This document shows positions 1 through 11,251 of a stretch of 64,000 nucleotides of DNA, piece after piece. The notes beneath the pieces are model-generated. The model had not been told where the DNA came from and ran no database searches. It saw nothing but the letters and a program-made list of their open reading frames with translations. Numbering within the stretch: the first letter of the stretch is position 1; every line of letters begins with the position of its first letter. The translations under genes were made by a program, and so were the position numbers. The stretch lies in assembly GCF_037975245.1 (NCBI RefSeq), contig NC_092581.1, positions 4,723,501 to 4,787,500 on the forward strand. Direction: 5' to 3'. Source of the stretch: Apostichopus japonicus (Eukaryota; Echinodermata; Holothuroidea; Aspidochirotida; Stichopodidae).

Positions 1-1528
1 AGGATTGTGAGTATTGTAAGAATGAATGCTTATCACTCAGTATGGTACAGTTCGTAATAAGGTTGTATTTTAGGGATTATTTTGTCAAATGACATTGAAC
101 GATGTGACTATATATGATATTCGTAAGTATGATAGACAGTCATACTTAGTCTAGACTATAAGACTGGGATAGGGAATTGTAAGTATTGTAAAGAATGAAC
201 ATTATTTTGATACTAAGTATAAGCTTAGTGCAGTCAACAATTAGATGAAATTAAATACTCTCTAAGAAAATCCTTTACGGTCATTCTGAGTTTTAATGCA
301 GAATTGTGAGTGTGGTACTTGGTAATTTGTTATTTAGACTTGAATGTACAATCTATATGGGAAAACTGAGAATTATTTTGTAAAATCATTTTAATTTCTC
401 ATTCATACTGAAACTAGATCTTATCAATTTTAGTGATCAATATTAAACATGATTTAGAATAATTTATAAAGAAAATATAGTGATTGGTATTAATAAGGTC
501 ACTTGCAAAATTTATGTGATGTTTATAGGCTATATCATGGTATTTTTACGATAATCATTGTTGTTTAGTTCTCAATCATATACTTAGTCCTTTAATAAAG
601 ATTTGAATACAAAATAACGAGTATACTTATAATTATCAATGATTAATTTCTTAAGGCTTTTTCTTACGGAGAAGTTAATTACAAAGTGACATTTATAAGT
701 AGATCACAGCCTTGCACTCAAGACATCGCAAAGGTCACAAAATGTCAGTGACTCGATTCACCCTTTTTTCGCAAGTGGAGAGAGTATCAGTTATAGTAAA
801 TATTTAATGTTACCTTCAAAGATCTTTCAAGAAAGCTTTTAAAAATCTACAAGAGATTCAGTTTTGTGAACGTGATTGGTATGCTCGGGTTATTTATGGA
901 TTCAAAGAGCGAAATACGGTTCTGTATCTTCTCCATTTGTTGCACTGCTTACAGTATTCAAATTGTTGGGAGGTACTTAAAAGCCGTCGCTAAAGCAACC
1001 AAAGAGACACAGAACCGTCTGGTCAAATAGGCAAGTACCAGTTGAACTTAGAACGACATTACCCTCGTCCATGTTCCAAAACAATTTAAATTCCTAACAA
1101 TAAATCTTATTCCAGTTCCAGCAGCGTCCTCTATTTTGTAAAACGTGATTTTTGGCGCTGAATTATGAATGTTCAGTGGCATGCTATCATTCTCTATGTA
1201 TTATCGATATGATAAATTTGGGCGTAGCCTACCACACATACCATTAGGCCAGCTCATCAGATGCTATACTTAACTCAATACCAAAACGTAAGACTAATAT
1301 GGCCCCTCAAAAATATTTAAAAAACATGTTTACAATGTATTACAAGTTTGCCAAAGACTGAGGAGTCGACGAAACTTATCAATTTAGACTTGAAGCAGCA
1401 TTCCATAGTTTAAACATAATATTAAAACTGAATAGCCTGAAAACCGCAACAGGTATAGAAACTTAACCAACATTCAAATATTATTTTTTTCCCCTCGAAC
1501 TTTGACATAACAATACTAAAATTCTTAC
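1..1528. other. Intron sequence with weak degenerate tandem repeat at the left edge
   Basis: No exon continuing the receptor was found here. Positions 1-340 hold three loosely similar segments starting near 3, 171 and 299 with GGAATTGTGAGTATTGTAA-like cores, perhaps an old tandem repeat of about 130-170 bp. The rest is AT-rich and shows no coding signal. Confidence 0.4.
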
Positions 1529-1719
1529 AAAAGGGGCATCCTTTTCAGGTTAACTTTAATTAGACCTACATCTAATATTTCCTGAGTTAACCTGGCTCCT
1601 TGGTGCCATCTATTGTGGGGTTCTCCGCACTTCAATGTTACTGGAAGTAGAGTTTCTTCCATCGTAATAACACCATTAACCACCACATGAACTGCGTCAA
1701 TCATTAGCGCCGATTCAGA
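1529..1719 (-). CDS. Glutamate receptor exon: end of amino-terminal domain
   Basis: This 191-nt exon enters in phase 0 after TTTCAG (1722-1720) and leaves in phase 2 at GTAAGA from 1528. It encodes SESALMIDAVHVVVNGV, MEETLLPVTLKCGEPHNRW, HQGARLTQEILDVGLIKVNL and KRMPL. Kainate receptors show TDAALMYDAVHVV, SLQCNRHKPWRFGTRF, and an LIKEAHWEGLTGRI stretch that leads to the linker before the ligand-binding domain. The cysteine of LKCGEP should pair with that of VCKLL in the exon at 11252-11506. The glycine normally found between L-T and R-I is not obvious (GLIKVNL). The following exon is not visible between 1 and 1528. Confidence 0.85.
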
Positions 1720-2767
1720 CTGAAATAAAAAAAAATATGCAAATAATAACCATAAATATATATATGATATTTGCAAACTCATTGCTGAGATAATGAATTC
1801 CTCTTATTATGCATGAAGAATGAATAGTACATTAAACATTGCTTATTTACAGAAAATATATTAGTCATTGCTTAAATAAAAGAAGGGTTTTAAAAGGCAT
1901 AAGCAAATGACTAATGACGTCACTTGTCACTGGAGATGAATATTCATGACCTGTGTATGGGGACGAACAGTCTAAAAATGATAAACACCCCCACCCCTTC
2001 CTTCCATTTGCTTGTTTAAGAGCTCATTGATGAGAATAAAATCTCTCTTTGAGAAGCAGAAAACCATTTAATGTCTGAAGGTTTACCAAAAAAATATTTT
2101 TGTTCGGAATATTTCGAAATAAAATATTGTTTGATATTTTCATTGACGGTTTCTAAGATAATCCGTTTAATGATACATAAACAAATGTGCGGGTATACCA
2201 AACCTTTAAATATAGTGTTAATTCTTCATATCCTACCTAAACTTTCTAAATATTTATCTCAAATACTTAAAACTAACAACGATATTGGCGATTGTTTGCT
2301 TTCTTGGTTTTCCTCTGTGTCGAGTTTAGCAAAAGTCGGCCAGTTTTTGCTCTGACAATAAATAGAGAAGCAAATTGCAGGCGATCCAAAGACTTAGGTA
2401 AACAATTTCTTCTAATCCACAGAACCCCCCCCCCCTCCCCAAAAAAAAAGAAGAATTAATTTAGACTTAATTTTCATCTTCCGTAGATTGCACCTTTCAT
2501 ATTTAAGGTTAAAATATGAATAAAACCGGAAGAGTCAAGCCGCCCGTAGATCATTCAGCCAACCTCAATTTCTTTTAAAGGGATGGGGTACTATCAATAA
2601 TGAAATGACCATTGGAAAAAGAAACTGCCACATGAGATATGTATCAACAGTCGATTCACAGAGATTACAGTATCTACTGTAAATCTTAACACTTTGCATC
2701 ACACACAGTAAGAACTGGATTGTGCTGACAAATCTGATCAGTCGGTAATATGTGGTTATTATGCTTA

Positions 2768-2851
2768 CAGTAAGAACTGAGGATATGTGTAATCCCAAAC
2801 ATTGAATCAAAGTGGATTTGTTGGGATTACACGTATCCTCAGTTCTTACTG
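2768..2851. repeat. 31-bp inverted repeat (hairpin)
   Basis: The left arm 2768-2798 starts CAGTAAGAACTGAGGATA and the right arm 2821-2851 is its reverse complement with one mismatch, leaving a 22-nt loop. A related single CAGTAAGAACTGGAT occurs at about 2706. It could be the remnant of a fold-back transposon. No flanking duplication was identified. Confidence 0.75.
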
Positions 2852-4560
2852 TAAATCTAATAGCAAGTGCCACCGATCGATAGCACGATCCAGTTGTTAC
2901 TGTGGTACAAAACTTTTCAGATTTATAGTATAGTTACTGTGTTCTCTATGTGTATCGGGTGGTATCAACAATATCCATGTGAGATGTTAAACAAGGGAGC
3001 ATGTGTTTGAATGGACATTCAGGTCGGTGGAACAAATTTGTGACGTACAGCAAAAGGAGAAAGTATTTCTACTTTGCTTGATGAAAACCTCTCTTCAATG
3101 CCTTGTTCGTAACTCTATAGAAGTGGATGTTTGGAGGTGACATACATTTCACGGTGAAATCGTTTGTACCTCAGGACACTTATCACGTGTTTCCTCTGTG
3201 ACGTCACCACGACAGATGTTCTTTTCAAACTTTACATTCCTTTTATAATGTTGGTCTCATTTCGTCCTTGAAATGTGATACAATTGGACTGCCTGATTTG
3301 ATAATCTCTGCATGAATACTCTCTGAATTTCCAAAGTTTCATCATAGTGCAATTTTTTCAATAAACATAATATTTTTTTATGTGGATAAATATATTGATA
3401 AATTGCACAGAGAAATAAACGCGTTTTTGAAGCTCAATAGTTACGATAGTGTCTGCAAATGTGTCGTCTCTCTTACGTTCCTTAATATACAACACACTTT
3501 GAAAACTAACATGTCTGGGTATAGGCATGATATAAGGATTGGGTGTCACACACTATTGCAAAAGTACAGCATTGTTTGACAAAGTCGATTTGCATCATCG
3601 CACAACCCCTTTAATTCAGCAGATATCATTTTTTATTAATGTTTCTGGCGCCAATTTCATTAACGACAAAGTCGTATAAATGTTACATCCAATTAGCGTT
3701 TTTAACATATGAAAAAAATAATAATAAATAAACCCGGATTCATTCTTCGTTTCATTTTTCGGACCAGGTCCGGGCCTGACCCGGATCAAACGACATGGCG
3801 GATCGTATGAACATTACTCGTGTTAGCAACGTTGTACACTGTATTCCATATACTCGGTAGTATACCACCCCTTTAACGAGATTAAAGCCTGCTTGGTACA
3901 ATAAGCGTAGGATTAGTTTACTCGTGGAGCTCTTTAGATTTCACCTTTGTTACACTTTGAAAGCGAAATGTAATCTACTTTTTAGGGACAGCGGTCAAAA
4001 CCAATCTATCAGAAATCTTGTGATGTGTATCAAGAAGGTCAAATAAAATGTTTATTTGCTCTGAAAGTGGCTAACCCACAGTGAAAGTACATTTGGTGGA
4101 AGTGACCATACAGTATAGGATGTTTATTTCAATCAATTTCAGTCTTGGTTCATCGCTTATAGCTCCTGATCAAACTGGAGATCAATGCAGGAATGTGTTC
4201 TGAATAATACATCCCTGCACACACAAACCAAACGTCCACACACGAATGTCTTACAATCAAACTGAGTGACCCCATTGTTCTGTTCATTGTTCAAATCCAC
4301 GTTCCCTAACTTTAACAATACCACTTGACAATAGAATTCTTCCGAGGACGTTTTCAAATGACGTCTGAGGACTTGGTATTCTTTTGTTTAAGTCCTCCGT
4401 CAGAAAATAAAACAAAGGTATATACATCCACATACGCGCGCACACACACAGAATGCTTAAAGCAGCGATGTGTAAGTGAGATGGATGTCTAACGAAAGAG
4501 ATTCTTTTTGAAGCGAGGTTGTTGGTCACATGTTTTGTCTCACTGCTACCCCCCCCCCCT

Positions 4561-4601
4561 AGAAGGGGAAGAGAAGGGGAAGAGAAGGGGAAGAGAAGGG
4601 G
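4561..4601. repeat. 11-bp polypurine minisatellite next to a splice donor
   Basis: The unit AGAAGGGGAAG is repeated three and a half times. On the transcript it reads as a pyrimidine tract starting a few bases after the GTAAGT donor of the exon 4609-4749. Confidence 0.85.
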
Positions 4602-4608
4602 GACTTAC

Positions 4609-4749
4609 CATTAGTTCACTTCCGTCTGTACGTTTTTTCCACTCTTTGGTAATGTTTTTATAGTAAGAACTGGATCGGTTTGTGAGATGAAGTATTGTCA
4701 TATTGACGTCATCCCCAGAGTAGTTTTCATAGACGGGTAAATGAACATC
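4609..4749 (-). CDS. Glutamate receptor exon: NMT region of amino-terminal domain
   Basis: This 141-nt exon of 47 codons is in phase 0 on both sides, with acceptor CTTTAG (AG at 4751-4750) and donor GTAAGT from 4608. It encodes DVHLPVYENYSGDDVNMTIL, then HLTNRSSSYYKNITKEW and KKRTDGSELM. The matching stretch in kainate receptors is [20 protein letters not shown], then an EKW helix, ending in LLDGFMT. The NYS, NMT, NRS and NIT sequons suggest heavy N-glycosylation. A purine repeat of an 11-bp unit begins a few bases beyond the donor. One TGACGTCA palindrome (4704-4711) lies inside the exon. Confidence 0.85.
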
Positions 4750-6958
4750 CTAAAGATAGTAGAAATAAGCAAAATAAAAAAAAATAAAAAAATCTTGTTT
4801 ATTCTTCAGCATCGTGTATAAATTAATAAATATATTATAGACAGCTGTTGTAATTTATGCAACATTCAGTTCATGCATTTCATATTTATTTCATGTGTTG
4901 TTTGGGGCGAACAAAAGGATTTTATTTCTTAAATTTTGTTCATTGATCATATTTATTTCTTAAAGTTTCATTGTGTGTTTTCTATTCTTTGTACTTCTTC
5001 GTCCATGTTTGTAGGTTATATTCTTGGTATTTTGAGGGTACTTCTGTGCTATATCAAGCACCTCATTATTATTATTATTATTTTTAATTAAGTAAACGAT
5101 TAAGTAATCTGATTGGTAGATAGGTTATTACGTTGATACCGACTTGGACCAGGACCAGTGTAGTAATGGTAGATAGGTATTGGCATACACATCATAGGAC
5201 GCTTAAAACGTAAAACATTGGTGTATGAAAAAGAACTTTGGACAAATGGCTGTGGATTTGAACTGGAAGCAGGTCATAGATCTGCGTGCCCATTGATTAG
5301 TTTGGACGATACTATCTAACACCCGAACATACTGCTAGATTATCTGCTAGATTATCCGCAGGTTTTTGGAAATACATGAACGAATTAAAGGGGTATTCCA
5401 CGGTGTCAAAAGTTCATTTTCTTATTCAATATCAGTAGGTAAAATTTAAAATTCGAACAATGTAAAAATCGTAAACATAAGATTTCTGAAAGTTTTGGAA
5501 CAAGTATTATGAATTTATTTTACTTTCGACAAGAGAAGTGTTATAACTTATAGAAGGCCTGCACTTGATTCGCTTGAAAACAGCATCTCCTGAATTCTCA
5601 CCCATTGCATAGATAAATACTAAAAACACATCGACTTACTAAATCACCATTACTTCTCATCAATTAAGATTGTCTAAAATCGTTTGTAAATGTCACGAGG
5701 AGTTTTAGGCCATGATTAGATTTCGTTTTCAACAAACATTATAAACCGTCTTACTAAATATCGTTCTGTTCAGTCCGCTGATTATACCCTAGGAATTTGA
5801 TCAAGTGTCGTATTAAAAGGAAGTCTATGCATAATTTAAACTCTAGTTAAGACAATTCGTGCCTTTCTAAGATGAATGAATAAGGTCCAAAATGAACGTC
5901 TTTGGTTATTTCCAAGAAAAGTTTGATCTCGATTAAAACTCTGTATTATCCGGATTTCTACATTCCTATTTCGGACTCGAAACCGTTTGTGTCAACTATC
6001 GATCACATGCCTTATTTATCACGATCTTTTCCATGACCTAATTCCGTACTATGATTTTATTTAACTTTATTATTACGTTTTCGAAACTTTCATCGCGCGA
6101 AACAGTGGGGATATCGTAAACATCATCTGTATAGGTTACAACGATAGTAACAAGCTAAGATTACTTTAAATGAAACCTTATGAGCAGAATGTTAGTGTTG
6201 ATATTGTCATAGTCGAAGAAAATTAAAGAACGATTGATTGCTTACGTCACTATTACTTACTCTAGTACAAGACATTCAGCTTTAAAGATACTTTTTTTTC
6301 TGAAATGCTCATTTAAAGCTAAATTAATGACGTCATCGCCTCAGTGCAGACAGAAATATTCATATATTAATCCATTGTTTTATGTATTCTAATCACTCAA
6401 CTAAACTATGTTCCTTTAACTTTACATAAACAAGAGAGTAGCCATGGGGAGCCATCTGATGACGACGAAACCTCTTACACCACCCAGCCGCCCCCCCTCC
6501 CGTACAAAAATGGTGGATGCGCACGCCCCTGTTTGTCAAACCAAGAGGGTTATATAGACTTCTGAATGAGCATGTCTGATATTTTACCCCCTTTTTGACG
6601 GAAAATGTTGCCCAAATCATTTCGGTTTCTTTAAGTAAAACTCACTTTTTCTGTTTAGGAATTTCACTGTAAATCTATATTGTTTTTTAAATTATTCCTT
6701 AGTATATACATATATATATTTTTATATTAATATTTAAGCTGCTTCCTTTTTTTATATATTTATTTTTATATTCATATTTCAAGAGGTTTGTCATTTTGTT
6801 GTCATTGTAAAGCGCTCTTGAACATGCTTAAGCATGAAAAGAGCGCTATATAAATCTGGTAAATAATAATAATAATAAGTACCAGAATACTATATTAAGA
6901 CGCACATGTAAGGTGAGTTATTTAAGGGAGTCGGTACTGTGTGGATACATGCACTTAC
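4750..6958 (-). other. Receptor intron between exons at 6959-7012 and 4609-4749
   Basis: This AT-rich intron shows no coding signal. It includes TGACGTCA at 6328 and the LINE/SINE-like 3' tail at about 6800-6890. Confidence 0.5.
6795..6890 (+). mobile_element. Probable 3' tail of an L2-like LINE or related SINE
   Basis: The segment contains TGTAAAGCGCTCTTGAACAT, then AAAAGAGCGCTATATAAAT, and ends in a short (AAT)n tail. The paired AAGCGCT motifs with a TATAAAT end resemble the 3' tails shared by L2-clade LINEs and the SINEs they mobilise in fish and other deuterostomes. Only the tail is recognisable, so this is a 5'-truncated copy. The family assignment is from memory of that motif. Confidence 0.55.
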
Positions 6959-7012
6959 CATAGACAGAAAGAGATAACGGTAATACGCTCGCAACATTTG
7001 AAGTTCCAACAT
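6959..7012 (-). CDS. Glutamate receptor 54-nt micro-exon
   Basis: This exon is exactly 18 codons in phase 0 on both sides, with acceptor TTTTCTCCAG immediately before ATG (AG at 7014-7013) and donor GTAAGT from 6958. It encodes MLELQMLRAYYRYLFLSM. Kainate receptors carry ALAMGMMTEYYHYIFTTL at this position, and a short exon of this size is, as I recall, typical of vertebrate kainate genes. It is too short to be seen as a stand-alone reading frame and was found by following phase and homology. A (GA)n microsatellite lies about 25 nt upstream on the transcript as a (TC)n tract. Confidence 0.8.
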
Positions 7013-7036
7013 CTGGAGAAAAGCACGAACAAGATA

Positions 7037-7059
7037 AAGAGAGAGAGAGAGAGAGAGAG
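7037..7059. repeat. (GA)n microsatellite
   Basis: A pure dinucleotide run of about 11 units. On the receptor transcript it is a (TC)n tract upstream of the 54-nt exon acceptor. Confidence 0.9.
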
Positions 7060-7536
7060 ATGTGTGAAGTTTATAAATTAAAAAGGAGAAAGTTCAACTA
7101 AATATGAAGCTTTTTCAATTTCAATGATAAATAACGTGATCAGAGACTGAGTTTATAAATGGCATTTAATCGAAAGAAACACTATGTTGTGTGAAAGGTA
7201 ACATACTGCCCATATGGGTTGTTTATCAAGCCACATAATATTACTGCAAGCAGCTAGTTACGTGTTGCATGCAATATGACGTTTTTTTTCACTTACAAGG
7301 AAGGATATGCTCGCAGAAAATGTGTCATATTAATTGACTAATTTGCATATTACCAATGTCAAACCTCGTGGCTAACCTAATTTGCATAAACTAGTCTAGA
7401 CACATTTGTTTGTGTTATACTACATGATTGCAGTTAGTTTGGATCGAAGAGGATATAATTCTTACCGCATAATGCCCTTCTGTATAAATGTGGGTGGAAA
7501 CACAACTTTGATGTGAAATGAAACTGTTTCGACAAC

Positions 7537-7914
7537 GTTGTGGTCAAGTGGTTAAGGCAGTGGACTTGTGATTTAAGGTTTCAGGTTCGAGCTCTGGCCA
7601 GATCATTTCATCGTGTCCTTGGGCAAGGCACTTCAACACCATTGCCTCCCTTTGCCCAGGTTTATTAACGGGACTTGCGAGGTAACTTTTATATAAAGTT
7701 GCGTGCGCCGGTTTGTGGCTGCACCCATATGGAAAGTTCCCCAGGGGACACCATGTATTGTACTATAGTGCCCTAGGAGGGATTGTTTGAATTGTGCACA
7801 CTTTGGTGTGTGGGTGTGTTAGTTACCAATGACCAGGGGTTCAGCTGTATGTCGTGCGAGGGGGGGTGGGGGGGGGGCTTGGTCTCAAACAAGACTGTAA
7901 ACCTTTTTAACTTT
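7537..7914 (+). mobile_element. tRNA-derived SINE, copy 1
   Basis: The head GTTGTGGTCAAGTGGTTAAG carries a polymerase III box A (TGGTCAAGTGG), and GGTTCGAGCTC about 40 nt later is the box B. The body holds GTGTCCTTGGGCAAGGCACT, GTGCGCCGGTTTGTGGCTGC and TTGTGCACACTTTGGTGTG, and ends near GACTGTAAACC. The copy at 44274-44648 matches along its whole length. This copy has a G-rich expansion at 7859-7878 that the other lacks. It lies in a receptor intron, antisense to the gene. Confidence 0.88.
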
Positions 7915-7918
7915 AGCC

Positions 7919-7944
7919 AGGGAGTTGTTCCATAACAACTCCCT
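7919..7944. repeat. Perfect 11-bp hairpin after the SINE
   Basis: AGGGAGTTGTT, a 4-nt loop CCAT, then AACAACTCCCT. Direct repeats of TTTAACTTT flank it on both sides. No T-run follows, so a terminator role is not supported. Confidence 0.7.
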
Positions 7945-9254
7945 GCTTTAACTTTGCCGTTTATAGTATTTTGGTAACAACCACACAGCTACCACCATGA
8001 ACCTTATATAAAAGACCAAGAAAGACAGATGTCGTGTGGGGTGAGATACGCTGGGGGTGGGGGGGGGGCTTAATGGATTGGTGAGTATACCTGACATGGA
8101 GAGGATTGTTGTAGTATATACTGGCGGCAGTTGTGTTGGCTTTACAGTACACAGTGCATCGCACACCAACCATTAACCGAGATCATGTGTTTTGTAGATG
8201 TTTATATTCCCCATCAAAGGGACGCGTGGTACCTCAATTGACGTAACACCCCTTCAGGGTGGTCACATGATTTTAATCTCGATGTAAGGGGACTTGGGTT
8301 GAGACTTGATCAAGTAGTTTGGTTTTCTTGTCCAAATTCTTTCTTGTGTGACTTTTCTGACAAAGCACATTCACCCGTTCCATCATTAAAGTGACACTTT
8401 GTAATTGCATATATGACTTTATGAATTCCACATGTCAGTGTAGGTTGCAATCTTACACCATATTTTGAATGAGGTCACTTCGGTTGAGGATTCATCTACG
8501 TGGCTTGAACACCTGGTCTATTCCGTATAGCACATGATTTGTTTCTTAGAATCCCAAATAACAGTGAAACGTAGAATTTTTTGTCGCCTCCATTATATAC
8601 ATTTATAATGTGTTAGAAAATCGTCAAGTACAAATGTTGTTGCAGTGTTTTAATCTTTTGGCAGGGCTGTTGTTTATAGCTAGTCACTATGGAAACACAA
8701 TCATATTGTGTCCTCCAGTAATATTTTTATGTCTTAGAAAATTCTTACGGACGAAGATTGCAGCAATCATTTCATATTTTCCTTTTCAGTTGTTTATATC
8801 AGTTATTTTAGAACTTATATAATTGAGAAGAATTGGATAATCATTAAAATATCAACAACTAACTATGAATGAAAAGCAATGAAGCAAAGTAAAATTAAAG
8901 AAATCTTGCAAATATAATCTAGTTTTAAGAATAAGTCTGTACAGAGCTATTCGTTTTTATCCAGTTCGGAGTATAAAAACCTTTTTTTTTTACCATCTTT
9001 ATACTCATTCAACCTTAAAGTTGCTTATTTGATGTTCTTTTACAATTTACATTTGAATAAAAATGACCTAACTTTCTTAAAGTTTTTGTTCCTATTATTA
9101 TTCTTTCCTTTTCCTTATCCTTTCTTTCATTTATGAATTGTTTGAAATTTACACAGGCAGAAACTGGAGCTAAAAAGGAAGCGCTCCTCGTTTTTCTTTA
9201 TTTTCATTTTAGTTGTACATGAATATTCATTTATTTCATATGAATATGTATTAC
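7945..9254. other. Receptor intron, repeat-poor
   Basis: A G-run lies at 8052-8069. The rest is AT-rich DNA with no recognisable gene. The reading frame at 8610-8822 is hydrophobic AT-rich sequence without a known domain. Confidence 0.5.
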
Positions 9255-9427
9255 CTTGTCGATTAGCTTGATGCAAATCTCTCGTCGACAGTCAATCAAA
9301 ACGTTCTTTTGACCACTATTTTTGAGTTTCTTCAGGACGCTTTTGTAATTTCGTCCAATAGGAAAGAAGGTCATGTCTATATCCTCGACCACTGACATGG
9401 GCAGAATCTCCTTGACACGCCCAAGGC
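9255..9427 (-). CDS. Glutamate receptor exon: second lobe of amino-terminal domain
   Basis: This 173-nt exon has acceptor GAAG (AG at 9429-9428) after a CT/T-rich tract and donor GTAATA from 9254. It enters in phase 1 and leaves in phase 0. It encodes GLGRVKEILPM, then VEDIDMTFFPIGRNYKSVLK, KLKNSGQKNVLIDCRRE and ICIKLIDK. Kainate receptors have GLIRLQELI, then IRQLP with a TKDAKPLLKEMK helix, then FHVIFDCSHEMAAGILKQA, in the same order. The G|GC split codon joins exactly to HEEEG of the previous exon. No frame break is present. Confidence 0.87.
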
Positions 9428-9691
9428 CTTCAAAAAAAAGAGAGAGAAAAAAGAGAGAGAAATATTAAGATAAAAATCGGTGGATATTTGTAAAAAGGAA
9501 TATCTATTGAATGGAATATTTACCTTAACTCAACCATACTGTTCCTCCAATGATAATAAGGATTCGTCCGTTACACCTAGGCCCCGCCCCATATCAGAAT
9601 AATGGCATTTCGAATGTTCAGCTCCAAGACGTAGGAAGTGCATGGACTGAAAATTCAATTCAAGTATCTCTTTCGAGATCCGGCTTTAGGA

Positions 9692-9834
9692 ATCACAAAT
9701 GACTTCGAGTTGTTTAGAATCATGTTTGATCTCTAGAGTAAGGCAAATATGTCACCAAAACAGAACTAGTATTGTTCGATACAGGTGTCAAACGCCTACA
9801 ATGAAATTAAGACCTTCCTTACCGGTTTCGAACC
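9692..9834 (+). repeat. Left arm of a 143-bp inverted repeat
   Basis: This arm runs from AATCACAAATGACTTCGAGT to CCGGTTTCGAACC and is about 90 per cent identical, by eye, to the reverse complement of 9988-10130. A tRNA-headed SINE lies between the arms. Function is unknown; it may be part of a longer repeat family. Confidence 0.85.
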
Positions 9835-9850
9835 TCTGGACATACAATTA

Positions 9851-9987
9851 GCGTCCATAGCCCAGTGGTTAGGGTGTCGCTTATAAAGCGGGAGGCCCGG
9901 GTTCGAATCCCGGTGGAGGCTGGAAGTTTTTTCACTGTTCTGGATTTTCCAACCCATTGTGTTTTCAATTATATATATATATATATT
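9851..9987 (+). mobile_element. tRNA-headed SINE (sense copy)
   Basis: The first 70 nt look like a tRNA: a 7-bp acceptor stem with one mismatch (GCGTCCA / TGGAGGC), box A region TAGCCCAGTGGTTAGG, and a perfect T-arm CCGGG-TTCGAAT-CCCGG. The anticodon arm is poor: the loop is either 5 nt, or 7 nt (TTATAAA) with a mismatched stem. A tail TGGAAGTTTTTTCACTGTTC and an (AT)n end follow. The same head-plus-tail unit recurs inverted at 10142-10248, so I call a SINE rather than a working tRNA gene. Confidence 0.75.
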
Positions 9988-10130
9988 GGTTCGAAACCGG
10001 TAAGGAAGGTCGTAATTCCACTGTTGGCGTTGGTCTCCTGTATCGAACAATGCTAGTTCTGTTTTGGTGACATATTTGCCTTACTCTAGAGATCAAACAT
10101 GATTCTAACCAACTCGAAGTCATTTGTGTC
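9988..10130 (-). repeat. Right arm of the 143-bp inverted repeat
   Basis: This is the reverse complement of 9692-9834 with scattered substitutions and a small indel-like patch near 10019-10041. Together the arms could form a long stem around the 9835-9987 SINE. Confidence 0.85.
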
Positions 10131-10141
10131 ATTTATGAACT

Positions 10142-10248
10142 ATATATATATATTTATCATTGAAATTGTAGTGAGTTGGAAAATCCAGAACAGTGAAATA
10201 AACTTCCAGCCTCAACCGGGGCATTCGAACCCAGGCCTCCCGCTTTAG
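10142..10248 (-). mobile_element. tRNA-headed SINE (inverted, truncated copy)
   Basis: Read on the minus strand it has part of the tRNA head (AAAGCGGGAGGCCTGGGTTC), the T-arm, the CTGGAAGTTTATTTCACTG tail and an AT-rich end, as in 9851-9987. The 5' half of the tRNA is missing. Confidence 0.7.
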
Positions 10249-11251
10249 TATACATATACGCGTATCACATATTCTCTTTTTATGCGTTTTTCTCCGCTTT
10301 AATATAACATATGAGATAATACATTCAGCGAAGACGTCACATTAATACGAAATGTGTTGACAGAAATATATAAATGCCATTCATGAAAATTTGCACCAAT
10401 TATGAAAACAGTGTTATTCCTTTGCGGGACAGAAGTGCTCGTATTTCATGCAAAGTTATACAAACATTTCCCATCACTGATGAAATCTAACCTCATGAGA
10501 CCGAACCCGACTAGAAAAGTTAAATAAGAAAATTCTGAATAATTCATAAATTTAATACTTATGTCAAGGTGGGACGTTTTGTAACATAAAACGTCATTCG
10601 TGCTTTCTGTCAATCGTTTGAAATGAGACAAGATATGTTGTTGTTTTTGTGGACCGTTTTCTTCATTTGCATTGCAATTCGTTAATTAATCTTGATTTAC
10701 AACAAAAGCAAAAGGAAATAAAAACCCGCCTGCATTTAGCTTCACCATATCTGATTTTTGAATCAAAAACATATTGAAAGGAAACTGCTAACTTTGCCCA
10801 CATTGAGTCACGGAGACGAGTTGACTAACATTTGATGATAAATATCTTCAGTTGCATTTAAGCCTCTGCAGGTTACAATTGACGATATAAAAATGAGCCA
10901 CGAGCTTTCGTTGAAAAACTTTCAATCACCAAGGTAGTATGTTTTCATATAATATATTTACATGCAAAAAAACAACTGATATGTTTAAAAAAGAAATATG
11001 AACAGACAAAATAAAATAAAATGTAGCGACAGAGTTTGTCAATTAACGACGTCGTTGAGTGTGTACTGTAAAGTGTCTTCTAAAGTGTAAGTGTCACCTT
11101 TAACTGTTATGTTCCAATTTTTGCCATGAGTTGGAATGAATGTTATAGTTATCAACAATATTCAGCCATCTTTAAATGAAAGCTCTTTGCTGAAATGTTG
11201 CCTAATATTGTTTATACTCTCATGTACATAGGAATCAATTACCACACGTAC
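10249..11251 (-). other. Remainder of the receptor intron between exons at 11252 and 9255
   Basis: AT-rich sequence with no recognisable repeat or gene. Confidence 0.5.

Larger units (their letters stand above)
1720..4608 (-). other. Receptor intron between exons at 4609-4749 and 1529-1719
   Basis: This AT-rich intron holds a 31-bp inverted repeat at 2768-2851, C-runs near 2424 and 4549, and a purine minisatellite at 4561-4601. TGACGTCA occurs at 1915 and 3199. Short reading frames in it lack recognisable domains. Confidence 0.55.

Noticed and set aside
1-1528. The next receptor exon (linker and start of the ligand-binding domain)
   Set aside because: I found no phase-2 acceptor followed by a matching sequence on the minus strand, so it probably lies outside the window.
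7919-7944. Transcription terminator hairpin
   Set aside because: No T-run follows, and such terminators are bacterial; this is eukaryotic intron DNA.
9851-9920. Functional tRNA gene
   Set aside because: The acceptor and T-arms are good, but the anticodon arm has a 5-nt loop or a mismatched stem, the head is joined to a repeated tail, and an inverted copy lies nearby. A SINE fits better.
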